From: Vibrio aquaticus
GTDB taxonomy: Bacteria > Pseudomonadota > Gammaproteobacteria > Enterobacterales > Vibrionaceae
Length of the DNA stretch: 64,000 nt
Direction of reading: 5' to 3'
NCBI RefSeq assembly: GCF_003970385.1
Contig: NZ_RXZH01000009.1
Span: forward strand, 1-64,000
A program made the translations under genes and the position numbers. This document shows, piece after piece, positions 33,683-42,762 of this stretch. How positions within the stretch are numbered: position 1 is the stretch's first letter; each line of letters opens with the position of its first letter. The notes below the pieces were generated by a model. That model worked only from the letters and a program-made list of their open reading frames with translations. It had not been told where the DNA came from and did no database searches.

Positions 33683-33850
33683 CAGAAGCTCATCATCAGT
33701 CTGTGCCGATGACAGTTGCAGGGATTCAGCCCTAGCAACCGATAGATTCAAGCCTGCAACCCGTATCTACCTCGGCACTGCTCCCCCTTAATATATTGTT
33801 TCGGATTTGCGGATCCACAATACATCTACCTGGGCAGTGCTCCTCTTCTG
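33683..33850 (-). promoter_or_regulatory. Lysine riboswitch (L-box) of lysC
   Basis: On the minus strand the leader starts GCAGAAGAGGAGCACTGCC, has GGGGGAGCAGTGCCGAGGTAG and AGGGCTGAATCCCTGCAA, and closes with CTTCTG, so that CAGAAG and CTTCTG form stem P1. The same blocks occur in the E. coli lysC L-box. About 115 bases separate it from the GTG, where GAGGT and ACCTC could form the switching helix. The rest of the 33569-34078 gap is AT-rich promoter DNA for lysC and the divergent aminotransferase gene. Confidence 0.92.
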
Positions 33851-33909
33851 CAAAATAATTTGCTATGTGGGATAAATATTCACCACACACTTTGCATTGA
33901 ACGTTTTTA

Positions 33910-33925
33910 TGTGACGTATGTCAAC
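33910..33925. promoter_or_regulatory. Weak CRP-like site in the lysC / aminotransferase gap
   Basis: TGTGACGTATGTCAAC has a perfect left half TGTGA and a partial right half (TCAAC against TCACA) with 6-base spacing. It lies 154 bp upstream of the aminotransferase start, further than usual. Only a candidate. Confidence 0.25.
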
Positions 33926-34078
33926 GGTAATTTGTAACTTTATATTGTTTATAAATTAACAAACTTGTGACACTGGTTTGACCTCAAGACTTTGGGCTAA
34001 TTGCTGAGCACTCTTATTTCGATTAATGTGGAGTAATAAGAAATAAATAGAACAAAAATGATTAAAAAGGAGCTGCCA

Positions 34079-35200
34079 ATGACGATTCAAAGTTTCATTC
34101 CCCCACACCGTATTCTAATGGGCCCGGGGCCATCGGACATTTCACCTCAAGTATTGCAAGCGCTGAGTCGCCCTACTGTTGGCCACTTAGACCCTCTGTT
34201 TGTTGCAATGATGGATGAGCTAAAGTCGCTACTTAAGTACGCCTTCCAAACCGAAAATGAATTTACGATTGCCGTTTCAGCGCCGGGCAGTGCAGGGATG
34301 GAGACCTGTTTTGTGAACCTTGTTGAACCAGGTGAAAAAGTGATTGTTTGCCGCAATGGTGTGTTTGGTGAGCGCATGCGTGAAAACGTGGTACGTGCAG
34401 GCGGTATTGCTGAAGTTGTGGATGATGAATGGGGAGCGCCGGTTTCTCTCGATAAAGTTGAACAAGCATTAAAAGCCAACCCTGATACTAAGATTCTCGC
34501 TTTCGTTCACGCAGAAACGTCAACCGGTGCCTGTAGTGATGCCGAAGCATTAGGCAAACTCGCTAAGCAATATGGCGTATTAACCATTGTCGACGCCGTA
34601 ACGTCATTGGGTGGTGTGCCCCTTAAAGTTGATGAATGGCAATTGGATGCGGTGTACTCAGGCAGTCAGAAGTGTTTGTCTTGTGTTCCTGGCTTGTCTC
34701 CAGTGACATTTTCTTCTGCGGCGATAGAAAAGATCCAAGCTCGAACGACACCGGTTCAAAGCTGGTTTTTGGATCAAAGCTTAGTGCTTGGTTATTGGAG
34801 CGGCGAGGGCAAGCGCAGCTACCACCATACCGCGCCAGTGAATAGCTTATATGCTCTGCATGAGTCACTACTTATCCTGAAAAATGAAGGGCTTGAGAAT
34901 GCGTGGCAGCGTCATCGTGATATGCATGAGAATCTTAAGCAAGGGCTAGAAAAACTTGGCTTTGAGTTTGTGGTCGAAGAGCAGTCTCGATTACCTCAGC
35001 TCAATGCTATCTACATTCCAGAAGGCGTCGATGATGCGGCTGTACGCAGCCACCTATTGAATACCTACAACCTGGAAATTGGTGCCGGTTTAGGGGCGTT
35101 GGCAGGCAAAGCGTGGCGTATTGGTTTAATGGGCTACGGGGCTCGCGCGGAGAATGTCGCTGTGTGTCTGCGAGCACTTGAAGAGTCTCTAGCGAAGTGA
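34079..35200 (+). CDS. Class V aminotransferase (alanine/serine-glyoxylate aminotransferase type)
   Basis: A 373-residue PLP enzyme of the class V fold. It starts with the substrate segment PHRILMGPGPSDISPQVLQAL, binds PLP through the lysine in YSGSQKCLS (near residue 195) and has VDAVTSLGGVPLKVDEW just before it. It resembles alanine-glyoxylate and serine-pyruvate aminotransferases, so amino-group transfer to glyoxylate is likely, but the exact donor cannot be read. The ATG at 34079 follows AAGGAG; an ATG seven codons earlier has no RBS. A terminator follows. Confidence 0.9.
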   Translation: MTIQSFIPPHRILMGPGPSDISPQVLQALSRPTVGHLDPLFVAMMDELKSLLKYAFQTENEFTIAVSAPGSAGMETCFVNLVEPGEKVIVCRNGVFGERMRENVVRAGGIAEVVDDEWGAPVSLDKVEQALKANPDTKILAFVHAETSTGACSDAEALGKLAKQYGVLTIVDAVTSLGGVPLKVDEWQLDAVYSGSQKCLSCVPGLSPVTFSSAAIEKIQARTTPVQSWFLDQSLVLGYWSGEGKRSYHHTAPVNSLYALHESLLILKNEGLENAWQRHRDMHENLKQGLEKLGFEFVVEEQSRLPQLNAIYIPEGVDDAAVRSHLLNTYNLEIGAGLGALAGKAWRIGLMGYGARAENVAVCLRALEESLAK

Positions 35201-35216
35201 GTCATTATCCAGTAAC

Positions 35217-35250
35217 AATAAAGGCGACCTAGGGTCGCCTTTATTGTTTT
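35217..35250. terminator. Terminator between the aminotransferase gene and pglL-like gene
   Basis: A 13-bp perfect stem (35217-35229 with 35233-35245) with a 3-base loop is followed by GTTTTT. It lies 16 bp after the aminotransferase stop and at the 3' end of the convergent minus-strand gene. Confidence 0.92.
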
Positions 35251-37034
35251 TATTCCTCGGGCATCGACTCTTTCTCGCTATCCGCTTTTAATGCATCGAC
35301 ATTTGGCGGAATGTAGTGAACGTCCGAGAAATCTCTCTTGGGAAAGAGGAATTGAGCTTCTTGACGAATCTGCTCTGCTTTTTCCGTTTCCCCTAATCCC
35401 TGATAAGCCAGAATTAGGTTGTTATAGAAAGCAGGACGAGGCTTGTCTTTGATGATGTCCAAAGACCAATCGACATAAGGCTGAATAAATTGGGCGTCTT
35501 GCTTGTACAAACCAATGTTGAGATAAGTACTGAAAATATCCCAATCATAGCGATCTTTCCAAACCACAGGGTTACTCACTTGTTCAAGTAAATCTGGGTT
35601 TTTAGGATTTGAACGTTCAAATTGAGTCAGGACATAGTTTGTGTGTAGTGTGCTGAGCATATACACGCTAACGATAATTGGGATGACTAAACTCATTACG
35701 CGTAGCAATGTTTGTGAAACAACGCTTAATGACACAACACGGCCGGAATTGGCTCTTTGGTCGACCCAATAGAGCAGAACCACAAACGTTATCCAGTGAA
35801 TGGCAGAGTGGTAAAACGGGTATTCCAATTGGCTATGCAGGACGATTGGCACAAAAAGAGCGAATAAGGCTAAGCGAGTACCTTTTGCCGTTTGTGCGAT
35901 GCGAACCAGCACCATACTTGCTGCTAAAACGATGCCTAAAATGGGTACAATACCGCCTTCTACCCCCCAGTAGAGCAGTTCATTGTGGGGGTGATCCATC
36001 GCTGCGAGACCTGGTTGATAGTCTGGATTCAACTGATGTTGGCGAGCGGTATAGACAATGTACTCTGGTTCAAATCGGCCGTAACCATAGCCAGTAAATG
36101 GCTTCTCTATCAACATGTCGAAAGTTTGAGGAAATATATATTTCCTTGCTCCTTCGAAGTGAGCCTTTTTTGCTACAAGGTTAGCTTCTTCTCCAGTGTT
36201 GATCGTAGTTATTGCTCCAATACTCAAGCCGACAATAATAGCTAGAGTCCAGCCCCAAAAGCGTTTTTTCGTCGCAAACTTATAGAGGTAGGGCATAAGT
36301 AAAGCGACTGAAATAAGGGCGGCCAACCAACCCGTACGTGAAGCGAGTACGACAAGTAGGGGAATGGTTACGATTGGCATTAAGTACAACAGTGCAACTT
36401 CACTGACTTTGCGCTGATACTTTTTAGGGTGTCGAGTGAGAAGGTAGCCTGACAGCGCTAAGCCAGTTGCGAGAAAACTTGCCATGACATTTGGTTGTTG
36501 GAAAATGCCGTAAGGTCGGTTGGCAATGGTATTGTAACCAAACAGATTTCCTGGTTCTAAAACAAAGAATTGAACCCAGCCAAAGAGCGCTTCAATCAAT
36601 ACGCCTAAGGTAATAAACCACAGCAGGCGTTGTTTTTGTTTATTGCTGAATCGAAATTGCTGTAAGACCACAAAGAGTAAGAAACCAGTCCAAAGGCCTA
36701 TGATTTTACCTGAGGATAGGGTTGGAGCAGCATTGCTATACAACAAGGGTGCACTGAGCATGACGCAGCTTAGAAACAGCGCAATGGTGAGTTTGTTGTA
36801 TTTGAGTTGTCCTTGGGTGCCGAATTGATATAAACCGATCGCAATCGAAAAGCTGAGCACGAGCCATGTTGTCGGGTTAAAAGAGAGCGCAAGGCCTGAG
36901 CCGCCAGGGTTCGGCATAAAAAAGTGCATAGCGAGCAAATAAACAATGCCGAAAGAAATAAGAAATGGCTTAATCAAAGGGATCTTAGGGGCTTTGATCT
37001 CGAGTTCCGTCCCTGCTACGTGAGTAGTCGCCAT
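35250..37034 (-). CDS. pglL: PglL-like protein O-oligosaccharyltransferase
   Basis: A 594-residue polytopic membrane protein with about 12 helices. The large periplasmic loop between late helices holds the Wzy_C signature, including the conserved His in MDHPHNELLYWGVEGG (near 345-360). The C-terminal part (after about 455) is a soluble TPR-like tail ending before residue 594. It occupies the place of V. cholerae VC0393, whose product transfers lipid-linked glycans to proteins when expressed in E. coli. A WaaL ligase or Wzy polymerase is less likely because there are no O-antigen genes nearby. Confidence 0.8.
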   Translation of the reverse strand: MATTHVAGTELEIKAPKIPLIKPFLISFGIVYLLAMHFFMPNPGGSGLALSFNPTTWLVLSFSIAIGLYQFGTQGQLKYNKLTIALFLSCVMLSAPLLYSNAAPTLSSGKIIGLWTGFLLFVVLQQFRFSNKQKQRLLWFITLGVLIEALFGWVQFFVLEPGNLFGYNTIANRPYGIFQQPNVMASFLATGLALSGYLLTRHPKKYQRKVSEVALLYLMPIVTIPLLVVLASRTGWLAALISVALLMPYLYKFATKKRFWGWTLAIIVGLSIGAITTINTGEEANLVAKKAHFEGARKYIFPQTFDMLIEKPFTGYGYGRFEPEYIVYTARQHQLNPDYQPGLAAMDHPHNELLYWGVEGGIVPILGIVLAASMVLVRIAQTAKGTRLALFALFVPIVLHSQLEYPFYHSAIHWITFVVLLYWVDQRANSGRVVSLSVVSQTLLRVMSLVIPIIVSVYMLSTLHTNYVLTQFERSNPKNPDLLEQVSNPVVWKDRYDWDIFSTYLNIGLYKQDAQFIQPYVDWSLDIIKDKPRPAFYNNLILAYQGLGETEKAEQIRQEAQFLFPKRDFSDVHYIPPNVDALKADSEKESMPEE

Positions 37035-37104
37035 AAATTACCATACCTTTAAACAAAATAGACCAGAGGGGGATCCACTGGTCTACTTATCTTACAATTA
37101 ATCG

Positions 37105-39927
37105 CTATTTTAACATAGGCTTAAGGAACCTTGCGGTGTGTGACCCTTCGACTTGCGCCACATCTTCTGGTGTGCCTGTTGCAATGATTTCACCGCCACC
37201 TTGGCCGCCTTCCGGGCCTAAGTCGATAATCCAGTCTGCCGTTTTAATCACATCCAGGTTGTGCTCGATAACAACGACCGTATTACCATGGTCGCGCAGT
37301 CGGTGCAGAACAGTTAAAAGCTGCTGAATATCATGGAAGTGCAAACCCGTGGTAGGTTCATCCAGAATGTAGAGTGTTTTTCCGGTATCGCGTTTAGAGA
37401 GTTCTCTTGCCAGTTTAACACGTTGCGCTTCACCGCCGGATAGCGTTGTCGCCGCCTGGCCCAAGCGAATGTAAGACAGTCCGACATCAATTAAGGTCTG
37501 CAATTTACGCGCAATGACTGGAACAGGGTCGAAGAAAGCACGAGCATCTTCTACGGTCATCTCCAAGGCTTCATCAATCGTCTTTCCTTTGTAGCGAACT
37601 TCTAATGTCTCTCGGTTATAGCGTTTGCCTTTACATACGTCACAAGGGACATAAACATCGGGTAAAAAGTGCATTTCGACTTTGATAACACCATCACCCT
37701 GACAAGCTTCACAACGACCGCCTCGAACATTGAAGCTAAAACGTCCCGGTTTGTAACCTCGGGAGCGGGCCTCTTGGGTTCCTGCAAAGAGTTCTCGAAT
37801 TGGCGTAAAGATCCCCGTATAAGTGGCAGGGTTGGAACGAGGAGTACGGCCAATTGGGCTTTGATCAATGTCGATGACTTTATCGAAATGCTCAAGTCCT
37901 TTGATCTTCTTGTAAGGTGCCGGTGTAGCCGTAGTTGCGCCATTAAGCTGTGTATGAGCAATCTTGAAGAAGGTGTCATTGATCAGGGTTGATTTGCCAG
38001 AGCCAGACACGCCCGTAATACAGCTAAATAGACCGACAGGGATCTCTAGAGTGACATCTTTTAGGTTATTGCCTGTCGCGCCAACCAGTTCGACAACTTT
38101 TTTCTTGTCCCGTTTAGTGCGCTCTTTAGGGATGGCAATTTCCTTTTTACCACTGAGGTACTGACCGGTGAGTGAATTCGGGTTAGTAACGATGTCGGCC
38201 ATAGTCCCTTCAGCTACAACATTGCCGCCGTGTACACCCGCACCAGGACCAATATCTATCACGTGATCAGCCATGCGAATGGCATCTTCATCATGCTCAA
38301 CAACCAGAACCGTATTACCTAAGTCACGAAGGTGCGTTAGGGTTTTAAGCAAGCGTTCGTTGTCGCGTTGATGTAGACCAATCGAAGGTTCATCCAGTAC
38401 ATACATAACACCAACGAGGCCGGCACCAATTTGGCTCGCTAAACGAATACGTTGTGCTTCACCACCGGACAGCGTTTCAGCGCTGCGTGATAGGTTGAGA
38501 TAGTTAAGGCCAACATTGACTAAGAATTGCAGTCGGTCATTGATCTCTTTCATGACTTTCTCGGCGATTTGAGCACGCTGCCCTTCAAGGTGAAGCGATG
38601 CAAAAAAAGCCAGAGCATCTGCAATACTGAGCTCAACAATTTCAGGTAGGGTCGTTTCGCCAATAAACACATTTCGTGCTTCTAAACGTAGGCGACTGCC
38701 ATCACAGCTTGAACAGGTTTTGGTAGAGATGTATTTGGCAAGGTCTTCTCGTACTGAGCTAGATTCGGTATCACGATAGCGGCGCTCTAAGGTATTCAGG
38801 ATCCCCTCAAACGGATGACGTTTTACGCGAATATCACCACGATCGTTGATGTAATTAAACTCTATTTCAGTGCGTCCTGATCCTTTAAGGATGATGTCAC
38901 GGGTTTTCTTCGGTAGTGAGTTGAATGGTGCCGTGAGATCGAAACCATAGTGATTGGCTAAAGAAGTCAGCATTTGGAAATAGTAATAGTTTTTCTGATC
39001 CCAACCGCGAATGGCACCTTCGGCTAGGCTGAGTGAATCATCGACGATCACTCGATCAGGATCAAAGTATTGCTGGACACCCAAACCATCACAGGTACCG
39101 CAGGCACCCGCAGGGTTGTTAAACGAGAACAATCTAGGTTCAAGTTCTTGCATGCTGTAGCCACATTTAGGGCAGGCAAAGTTGGCTGAGAAGATGATCT
39201 CTTCTCCATCTCCTTCCATGGGCGCTACAACGGCAATGCCACCAGAGAGCTCTAGCGTGGTTTCAAATGATTCTGCTAAACGTTGTTGTAAGTCATTGCG
39301 TACCTTGAAACGATCGACAACGACTTCAATCGTATGCTTCTTATGTAGCTCTAGTGTTGGAGGATCGGAAAGATCGCAGGTTTCGCCATCGATACGAGCA
39401 CGAATAAAGCCTTGTGCAGCCAGGTTCTCTAGCGTCTTAACATGCTCACCTTTGCGCTCTTTAACAATCGGCGCAAGTAACATCATTTTAGAGCCTTCAG
39501 GTAACTCTAATACTTTGTCGACCATTTGAGAGACAGTTTGCGCAGCGAGAGGAGTGTGATGATCTGGACAGCGAGGCTCACCGACACGAGCATAAAGCAG
39601 ACGAAGATAATCATAAACTTCGGTTATGGTGCCAACGGTAGAACGAGGGTTATGAGAGGTGGATTTTTGCTCGATGGAAATTGCGGGTGATAGACCTTCA
39701 ATATGGTCAACATCCGGCTTTTCCATCAAAGATAAAAACTGACGTGCATAAGCGGATAAGGATTCAACGTAACGGCGTTGGCCTTCTGCATATAAAGTAT
39801 CAAATGCGAGCGAAGATTTACCTGAACCAGATAAACCTGTAATGACGGTAAGTTTATCGCGAGGAATGGTTACATTAATATTCTTCAGGTTATGGGTACG
39901 GGCACCGCGGACTTCAATTTGATCCAT
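37105..39927 (-). CDS. uvrA: Excinuclease ABC subunit A
   Basis: A 940-residue damage-recognition ATPase of nucleotide excision repair. It has two ABC modules: Walker A GLSGSGKSS near residue 31 and GVSGSGKST near 640, with signatures LSGGEAQRIRLASQIG and LSGGEAQRVKLAREL. Zinc fingers are visible as CPKCGYSM...CGTCDGLG and CEACQGDG...CDVCKGKRY. ATG 39927 (MDQIEVRGARTHNL) gives E. coli length; MIMDQ two codons earlier is possible. It has a LexA box upstream. Confidence 0.98.
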   Translation of the reverse strand: MDQIEVRGARTHNLKNINVTIPRDKLTVITGLSGSGKSSLAFDTLYAEGQRRYVESLSAYARQFLSLMEKPDVDHIEGLSPAISIEQKSTSHNPRSTVGTITEVYDYLRLLYARVGEPRCPDHHTPLAAQTVSQMVDKVLELPEGSKMMLLAPIVKERKGEHVKTLENLAAQGFIRARIDGETCDLSDPPTLELHKKHTIEVVVDRFKVRNDLQQRLAESFETTLELSGGIAVVAPMEGDGEEIIFSANFACPKCGYSMQELEPRLFSFNNPAGACGTCDGLGVQQYFDPDRVIVDDSLSLAEGAIRGWDQKNYYYFQMLTSLANHYGFDLTAPFNSLPKKTRDIILKGSGRTEIEFNYINDRGDIRVKRHPFEGILNTLERRYRDTESSSVREDLAKYISTKTCSSCDGSRLRLEARNVFIGETTLPEIVELSIADALAFFASLHLEGQRAQIAEKVMKEINDRLQFLVNVGLNYLNLSRSAETLSGGEAQRIRLASQIGAGLVGVMYVLDEPSIGLHQRDNERLLKTLTHLRDLGNTVLVVEHDEDAIRMADHVIDIGPGAGVHGGNVVAEGTMADIVTNPNSLTGQYLSGKKEIAIPKERTKRDKKKVVELVGATGNNLKDVTLEIPVGLFSCITGVSGSGKSTLINDTFFKIAHTQLNGATTATPAPYKKIKGLEHFDKVIDIDQSPIGRTPRSNPATYTGIFTPIRELFAGTQEARSRGYKPGRFSFNVRGGRCEACQGDGVIKVEMHFLPDVYVPCDVCKGKRYNRETLEVRYKGKTIDEALEMTVEDARAFFDPVPVIARKLQTLIDVGLSYIRLGQAATTLSGGEAQRVKLARELSKRDTGKTLYILDEPTTGLHFHDIQQLLTVLHRLRDHGNTVVVIEHNLDVIKTADWIIDLGPEGGQGGGEIIATGTPEDVAQVEGSHTARFLKPMLK

Positions 39928-39993
39928 TATCATCACTCTATGCAAAAATAAGTGGGCTAAGTATTACATAGTGTGAGAAATGTGCAAAGAAAA

Positions 39994-40013
39994 TACTGGA
40001 TAAAAAAACAGTA
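39994..40013 (-). promoter_or_regulatory. LexA (SOS) box of uvrA
   Basis: TACTGGATAAAAAAACAGTA has CTG and CAG ten bases apart, matching the SOS consensus TACTGTATATAAAAACAGTA at most positions. It lies 67-86 bp upstream of the uvrA start. The A-run inside it doubles as the T-tract of the galU terminator on the minus strand. Confidence 0.9.
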
Positions 40014-40038
40014 AAGGCAACTATTGTAGTCGCCTTTA
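40003..40038 (-). terminator. Terminator of galU
   Basis: TAAAGGC (40012-40018) pairs with GCCTTTA (40032-40038), extended by a 4-bp inner stem. On the minus strand CTG and then seven T follow. It lies 21 bp after the galU stop and overlaps the LexA box of uvrA. Confidence 0.75.
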
Positions 40039-40058
40039 TCTTTGAAAGAAGTCCGTGG

Positions 40059-40934
40059 TTATACGTCTTCTTTAGTGGTCTTCTGCTTGCCTAATTCTGA
40101 CGTTTTGGTGTCTTTTAGGTACAAGTTTTCAAAGCAGTAGTTGGTTGCTTCGATGTAACCTTCTACGCTACCACAGTCGAAACGTTGGCCTTTAAATTTG
40201 TATGCTAATACACAGCCCGCTTTTGCCTGCTTAAGTAGTGCATCAGTGATTTGAATCTCACCGCCTTTGCCTGGCTCGGTATTTTCAATCAGCTCAAAAA
40301 TATCTGGAGTCAGAATGTAACGGCCAATGATAGCTAGGTTGCTTGGTGCTGTGCCAGGTTCTGGTTTCTCAACCATGTCATCAACGCGGAAGATATCGTC
40401 CTTGATCATTTCACCAGAAATCACACCGTACTTGTGTGTTTCATCTTCTGGTACTTCTTGAACCGCAACAATGGAACAGCGGAACTGTTTGAACAAGGTG
40501 ACCATTTGCGCTAGCACACCTTCCTGTTCGTTGACACAAAGGTCATCAGCTAGGACTACAGCAAAAGGTTCGTCACCGACTAACTCTTTGCCTGTTAAAA
40601 TAGCGTGGCCTAAGCCTTTCATCTCACGTTGACGAATATAAGTGAAGTTCGCTGACTCGATGATGTCACGAATATCAACCAATAGCGCTTCTTTGTTTGT
40701 ACCGTTGATCTGGTGTTCTAGTTCGTAGTTCTTATCAAAGTGGTCCATGATGGAGTGCTTGCCACGACCTGTAACGATGCACATACCATCCATGCCTGCT
40801 TGAATGGCTTCTTCTACACCGTACTCAATCAGTGGTTTGTTCACCACTGGCATCATTTCTTTTGGCATTGACTTGGTGGCAGGAAGGAAACGAGTACCGT
40901 AACCAGCGGCTGGAAAGAGGCACTTTTTGATCAT
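40059..40934 (-). CDS. galU: UTP-glucose-1-phosphate uridylyltransferase
   Basis: A 291-residue enzyme that makes UDP-glucose for lipopolysaccharide, exopolysaccharide and galactose metabolism. The nucleotide-binding start is LFPAAGYGTRFLPATKSMPKEM (6-26). AVVLADDLC, VEKPEPGTAPSNLAIIGRYIL and the C-terminal FDCGSVEGYIEATNYC are standard. It lies upstream of uvrA and downstream of qstR on the minus strand, with 118 bp between it and qstR, and has its own terminator. Confidence 0.97.
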   Translation of the reverse strand: MIKKCLFPAAGYGTRFLPATKSMPKEMMPVVNKPLIEYGVEEAIQAGMDGMCIVTGRGKHSIMDHFDKNYELEHQINGTNKEALLVDIRDIIESANFTYIRQREMKGLGHAILTGKELVGDEPFAVVLADDLCVNEQEGVLAQMVTLFKQFRCSIVAVQEVPEDETHKYGVISGEMIKDDIFRVDDMVEKPEPGTAPSNLAIIGRYILTPDIFELIENTEPGKGGEIQITDALLKQAKAGCVLAYKFKGQRFDCGSVEGYIEATNYCFENLYLKDTKTSELGKQKTTKEDV

Positions 40935-41052
40935 GATAAAAACCCTTTAACTTTTTATATTAATCCGAATTGGCGCAACAATATCATGATTCGTATGAAT
41001 AGATAATGAATACGCCAACACGAAAAACAAAAATTAGCGCTCTGTTAAATAG

Positions 41053-41706
41053 TTAAGACAAAGGTCTCATGTGTTGCTTCGCCCATGCGGCCGCTTGCAC
41101 ACGATTTTTAACACACAGTTTCTTAAAGACTTTTTGCAGATGTGATTTTACGGTGAACTCACTGATGAACATATCTTCAGCAATTTGAGTATTGGAAGAC
41201 CCGTGCATAAGGCAGCGTAAAATTTGTAACTCGCGAGTCGTTAGATCAACGGTAGCCGGTGCTGTGTGTGTATCAACAACATTTCGATAATGAAAAAGAA
41301 GTTGAGCAACCACTTTCCTTGGGAGCCAATTCTCACCATTAATAATCGCTTCACATCCTTTAGCCAGAACTTCGATGTCATCTTCTTGATAGAAAAGCCC
41401 TTTCAAGTGACCAAATGAAAGCAGTTCGTCTGTCGTTAATCGGTGAGTAAGATTAATGATGATGGTTTCGAAAGCTTTATCGGCCAGAGGCAAATCTCGA
41501 ATCTGACTTTTGATCTTTAAGTAGTCTTGATGATCAATCATTAAGATTCGGTGTTTGTGTTGTTGTAGCGCCAACATGAGGTCATCAGTCACGATACGTG
41601 GAATCGGTAAATCGATCTGTTTCTCTAGTTGATCAACGATGGGGTAGTGAGCATTAACATCGTCACACAAAAAGTAAATGGTTCTGGTGTATTGATTTTT
41701 AGCCAT
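41053..41706 (-). CDS. qstR: QstR-type LuxR-family competence regulator
   Basis: A 217-residue regulator. The N-terminal ~140 residues resemble a degenerate receiver domain lacking the usual phosphorylation-site pattern (it starts NQYTRTIYFLCDDVNAHYPIV). The C-terminal LuxR-type helix-turn-helix is clear: LTTRELQILRCLMHGSSN then FISEFTVKSHLQKVFKKL (about 150-210). In V. cholerae QstR (VC0396) lies between galU and ssb and activates comEA and comM uptake genes and type VI secretion genes, under HapR and TfoX. Position here is the same. ATG 41706 has GAGGA upstream. Confidence 0.88.
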   Translation of the reverse strand: MAKNQYTRTIYFLCDDVNAHYPIVDQLEKQIDLPIPRIVTDDLMLALQQHKHRILMIDHQDYLKIKSQIRDLPLADKAFETIIINLTHRLTTDELLSFGHLKGLFYQEDDIEVLAKGCEAIINGENWLPRKVVAQLLFHYRNVVDTHTAPATVDLTTRELQILRCLMHGSSNTQIAEDMFISEFTVKSHLQKVFKKLCVKNRVQAAAWAKQHMRPLS

Positions 41707-41990
41707 AATTTCCTCGCCTACGAACGTGTTTTGTTTTTTATCAGAGTGAAGCAAGAGTGCGGCGAGTGCGAATTGCGGTTAGGAGTTTGCGTTTAAATTC
41801 ATGGCAAATGGTAACTAATGAATTACTCAGATGAGCCATTATTTGAACGGCTTCTAAAAACACATTTTGTATAATATTGTTAGTTGAGAGAACAGGACAT
41901 TGTTGGTAGTAGGATTTGTACCAAACGTAAAGCGTGTTATCCTATTGCGCTATTTATTCTATCAACACCTAATTTTGGACGGAGCGAAAC
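41707..41990. other. Divergent regulatory region qstR / ssb
   Basis: This 284-bp gap carries both promoters. TATAAT lies at 41869-41874 within TTTTGTATAATATTG, the best -10 candidate for ssb. There is no CTG-N10-CAG LexA box, unlike the E. coli uvrA-ssb region. No small ORF with an RBS was seen. Confidence 0.45.
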
Positions 41991-42536
41991 ATGGCTAGCC
42001 GTGGAGTAAACAAAGTAATCTTAGTCGGAAACCTGGGTTCTGACCCAGAAATACGTTACATGCCAAGCGGCGGAGCTGTGGCAAATATCACCATCGCAAC
42101 GTCTGAATCTTGGCGTGATAAGGCCACGGGTGAGCAACGTGAAAAAACGGAATGGCACCGTGTTGCGCTATTTGGCAAACTTGCGGAAGTGGCTGGTGAG
42201 TACCTACGTAAAGGCTCACAAGTTTATGTTGAAGGCCAACTTCAGACTCGCAAATGGCAAGATCAAAGTGGCCAAGACCGTTACACGACAGAAGTGGTTG
42301 TTCAAGGCTTTAATGGTGTGATGCAAATGTTGGGTGGTCGTGCTCAAGGTGGCGCTCCTAGTCAAGGTATGGGCCAGTCTCAACCTCAACAAGGTGGTTG
42401 GGGACAGCCTCAGCAACCAATGCAGCATCAACCTGCTCAGCAGCAACAGCAGCAGCAACCTCAATCACAACCACAGCAGGCTCAACCTCAGTACAATGAG
42501 CCACCGATGGATTTTGATGACGATATCCCATTCTAA
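41991..42536 (+). CDS. ssb: Single-stranded DNA-binding protein
   Basis: A 181-residue SSB. The OB-fold (1-112) begins MASRGVNKVILVGNLGSDPEIRYMPSG. A flexible Gly/Gln-rich linker (about 115-168, with long Q runs) leads to the acidic tail MDFDDDIPF, which recruits repair and replication partners. SSB coats single-stranded DNA in replication, repair and transformation. GGAGCG precedes the ATG. It is divergent from qstR; the usual ssb-uvrA divergence is broken here by galU and qstR. Confidence 0.98.
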   Translation: MASRGVNKVILVGNLGSDPEIRYMPSGGAVANITIATSESWRDKATGEQREKTEWHRVALFGKLAEVAGEYLRKGSQVYVEGQLQTRKWQDQSGQDRYTTEVVVQGFNGVMQMLGGRAQGGAPSQGMGQSQPQQGGWGQPQQPMQHQPAQQQQQQQPQSQPQQAQPQYNEPPMDFDDDIPF

Positions 42537-42550
42537 GTATCTGTTATTGA

Positions 42551-42580
42551 AAAAAAGCCGCGTATATCGCGGCTTTTTTA
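42551..42580 (+). terminator. Terminator of ssb
   Basis: A 12-bp stem (42551-42562 with 42568-42579) with loop TATAT and A/T flanks follows the ssb stop by 14 bp. Confidence 0.93.
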
Positions 42581-42762
42581 TATAGTAGATAAAGCGGCTG
42601 ACAGCGAAGGATGTATGGGCTTACTCTATTATTTATAGAAAATGGTGCTTACAGCGGTGGTATTTATATGCTGCTTATTTAATCGAATTAATAGCAAAAT
42701 TAACACTTATGGGTTACCATTCTGATAAATGTGTTACCTGTAAAGAAAAAGGACTTTCACTT

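Noticed and set aside
37602..39529. Several open frames antisense to uvrA
   Set aside because: They lie within a conserved 940-residue gene, lack RBS and give no family-like sequence.
42611..42682. 23-codon frame (MYGLTLLF...) between ssb and mshH
   Set aside because: The GAAGG touches the ATG without spacing, it is short, and nothing supports it.
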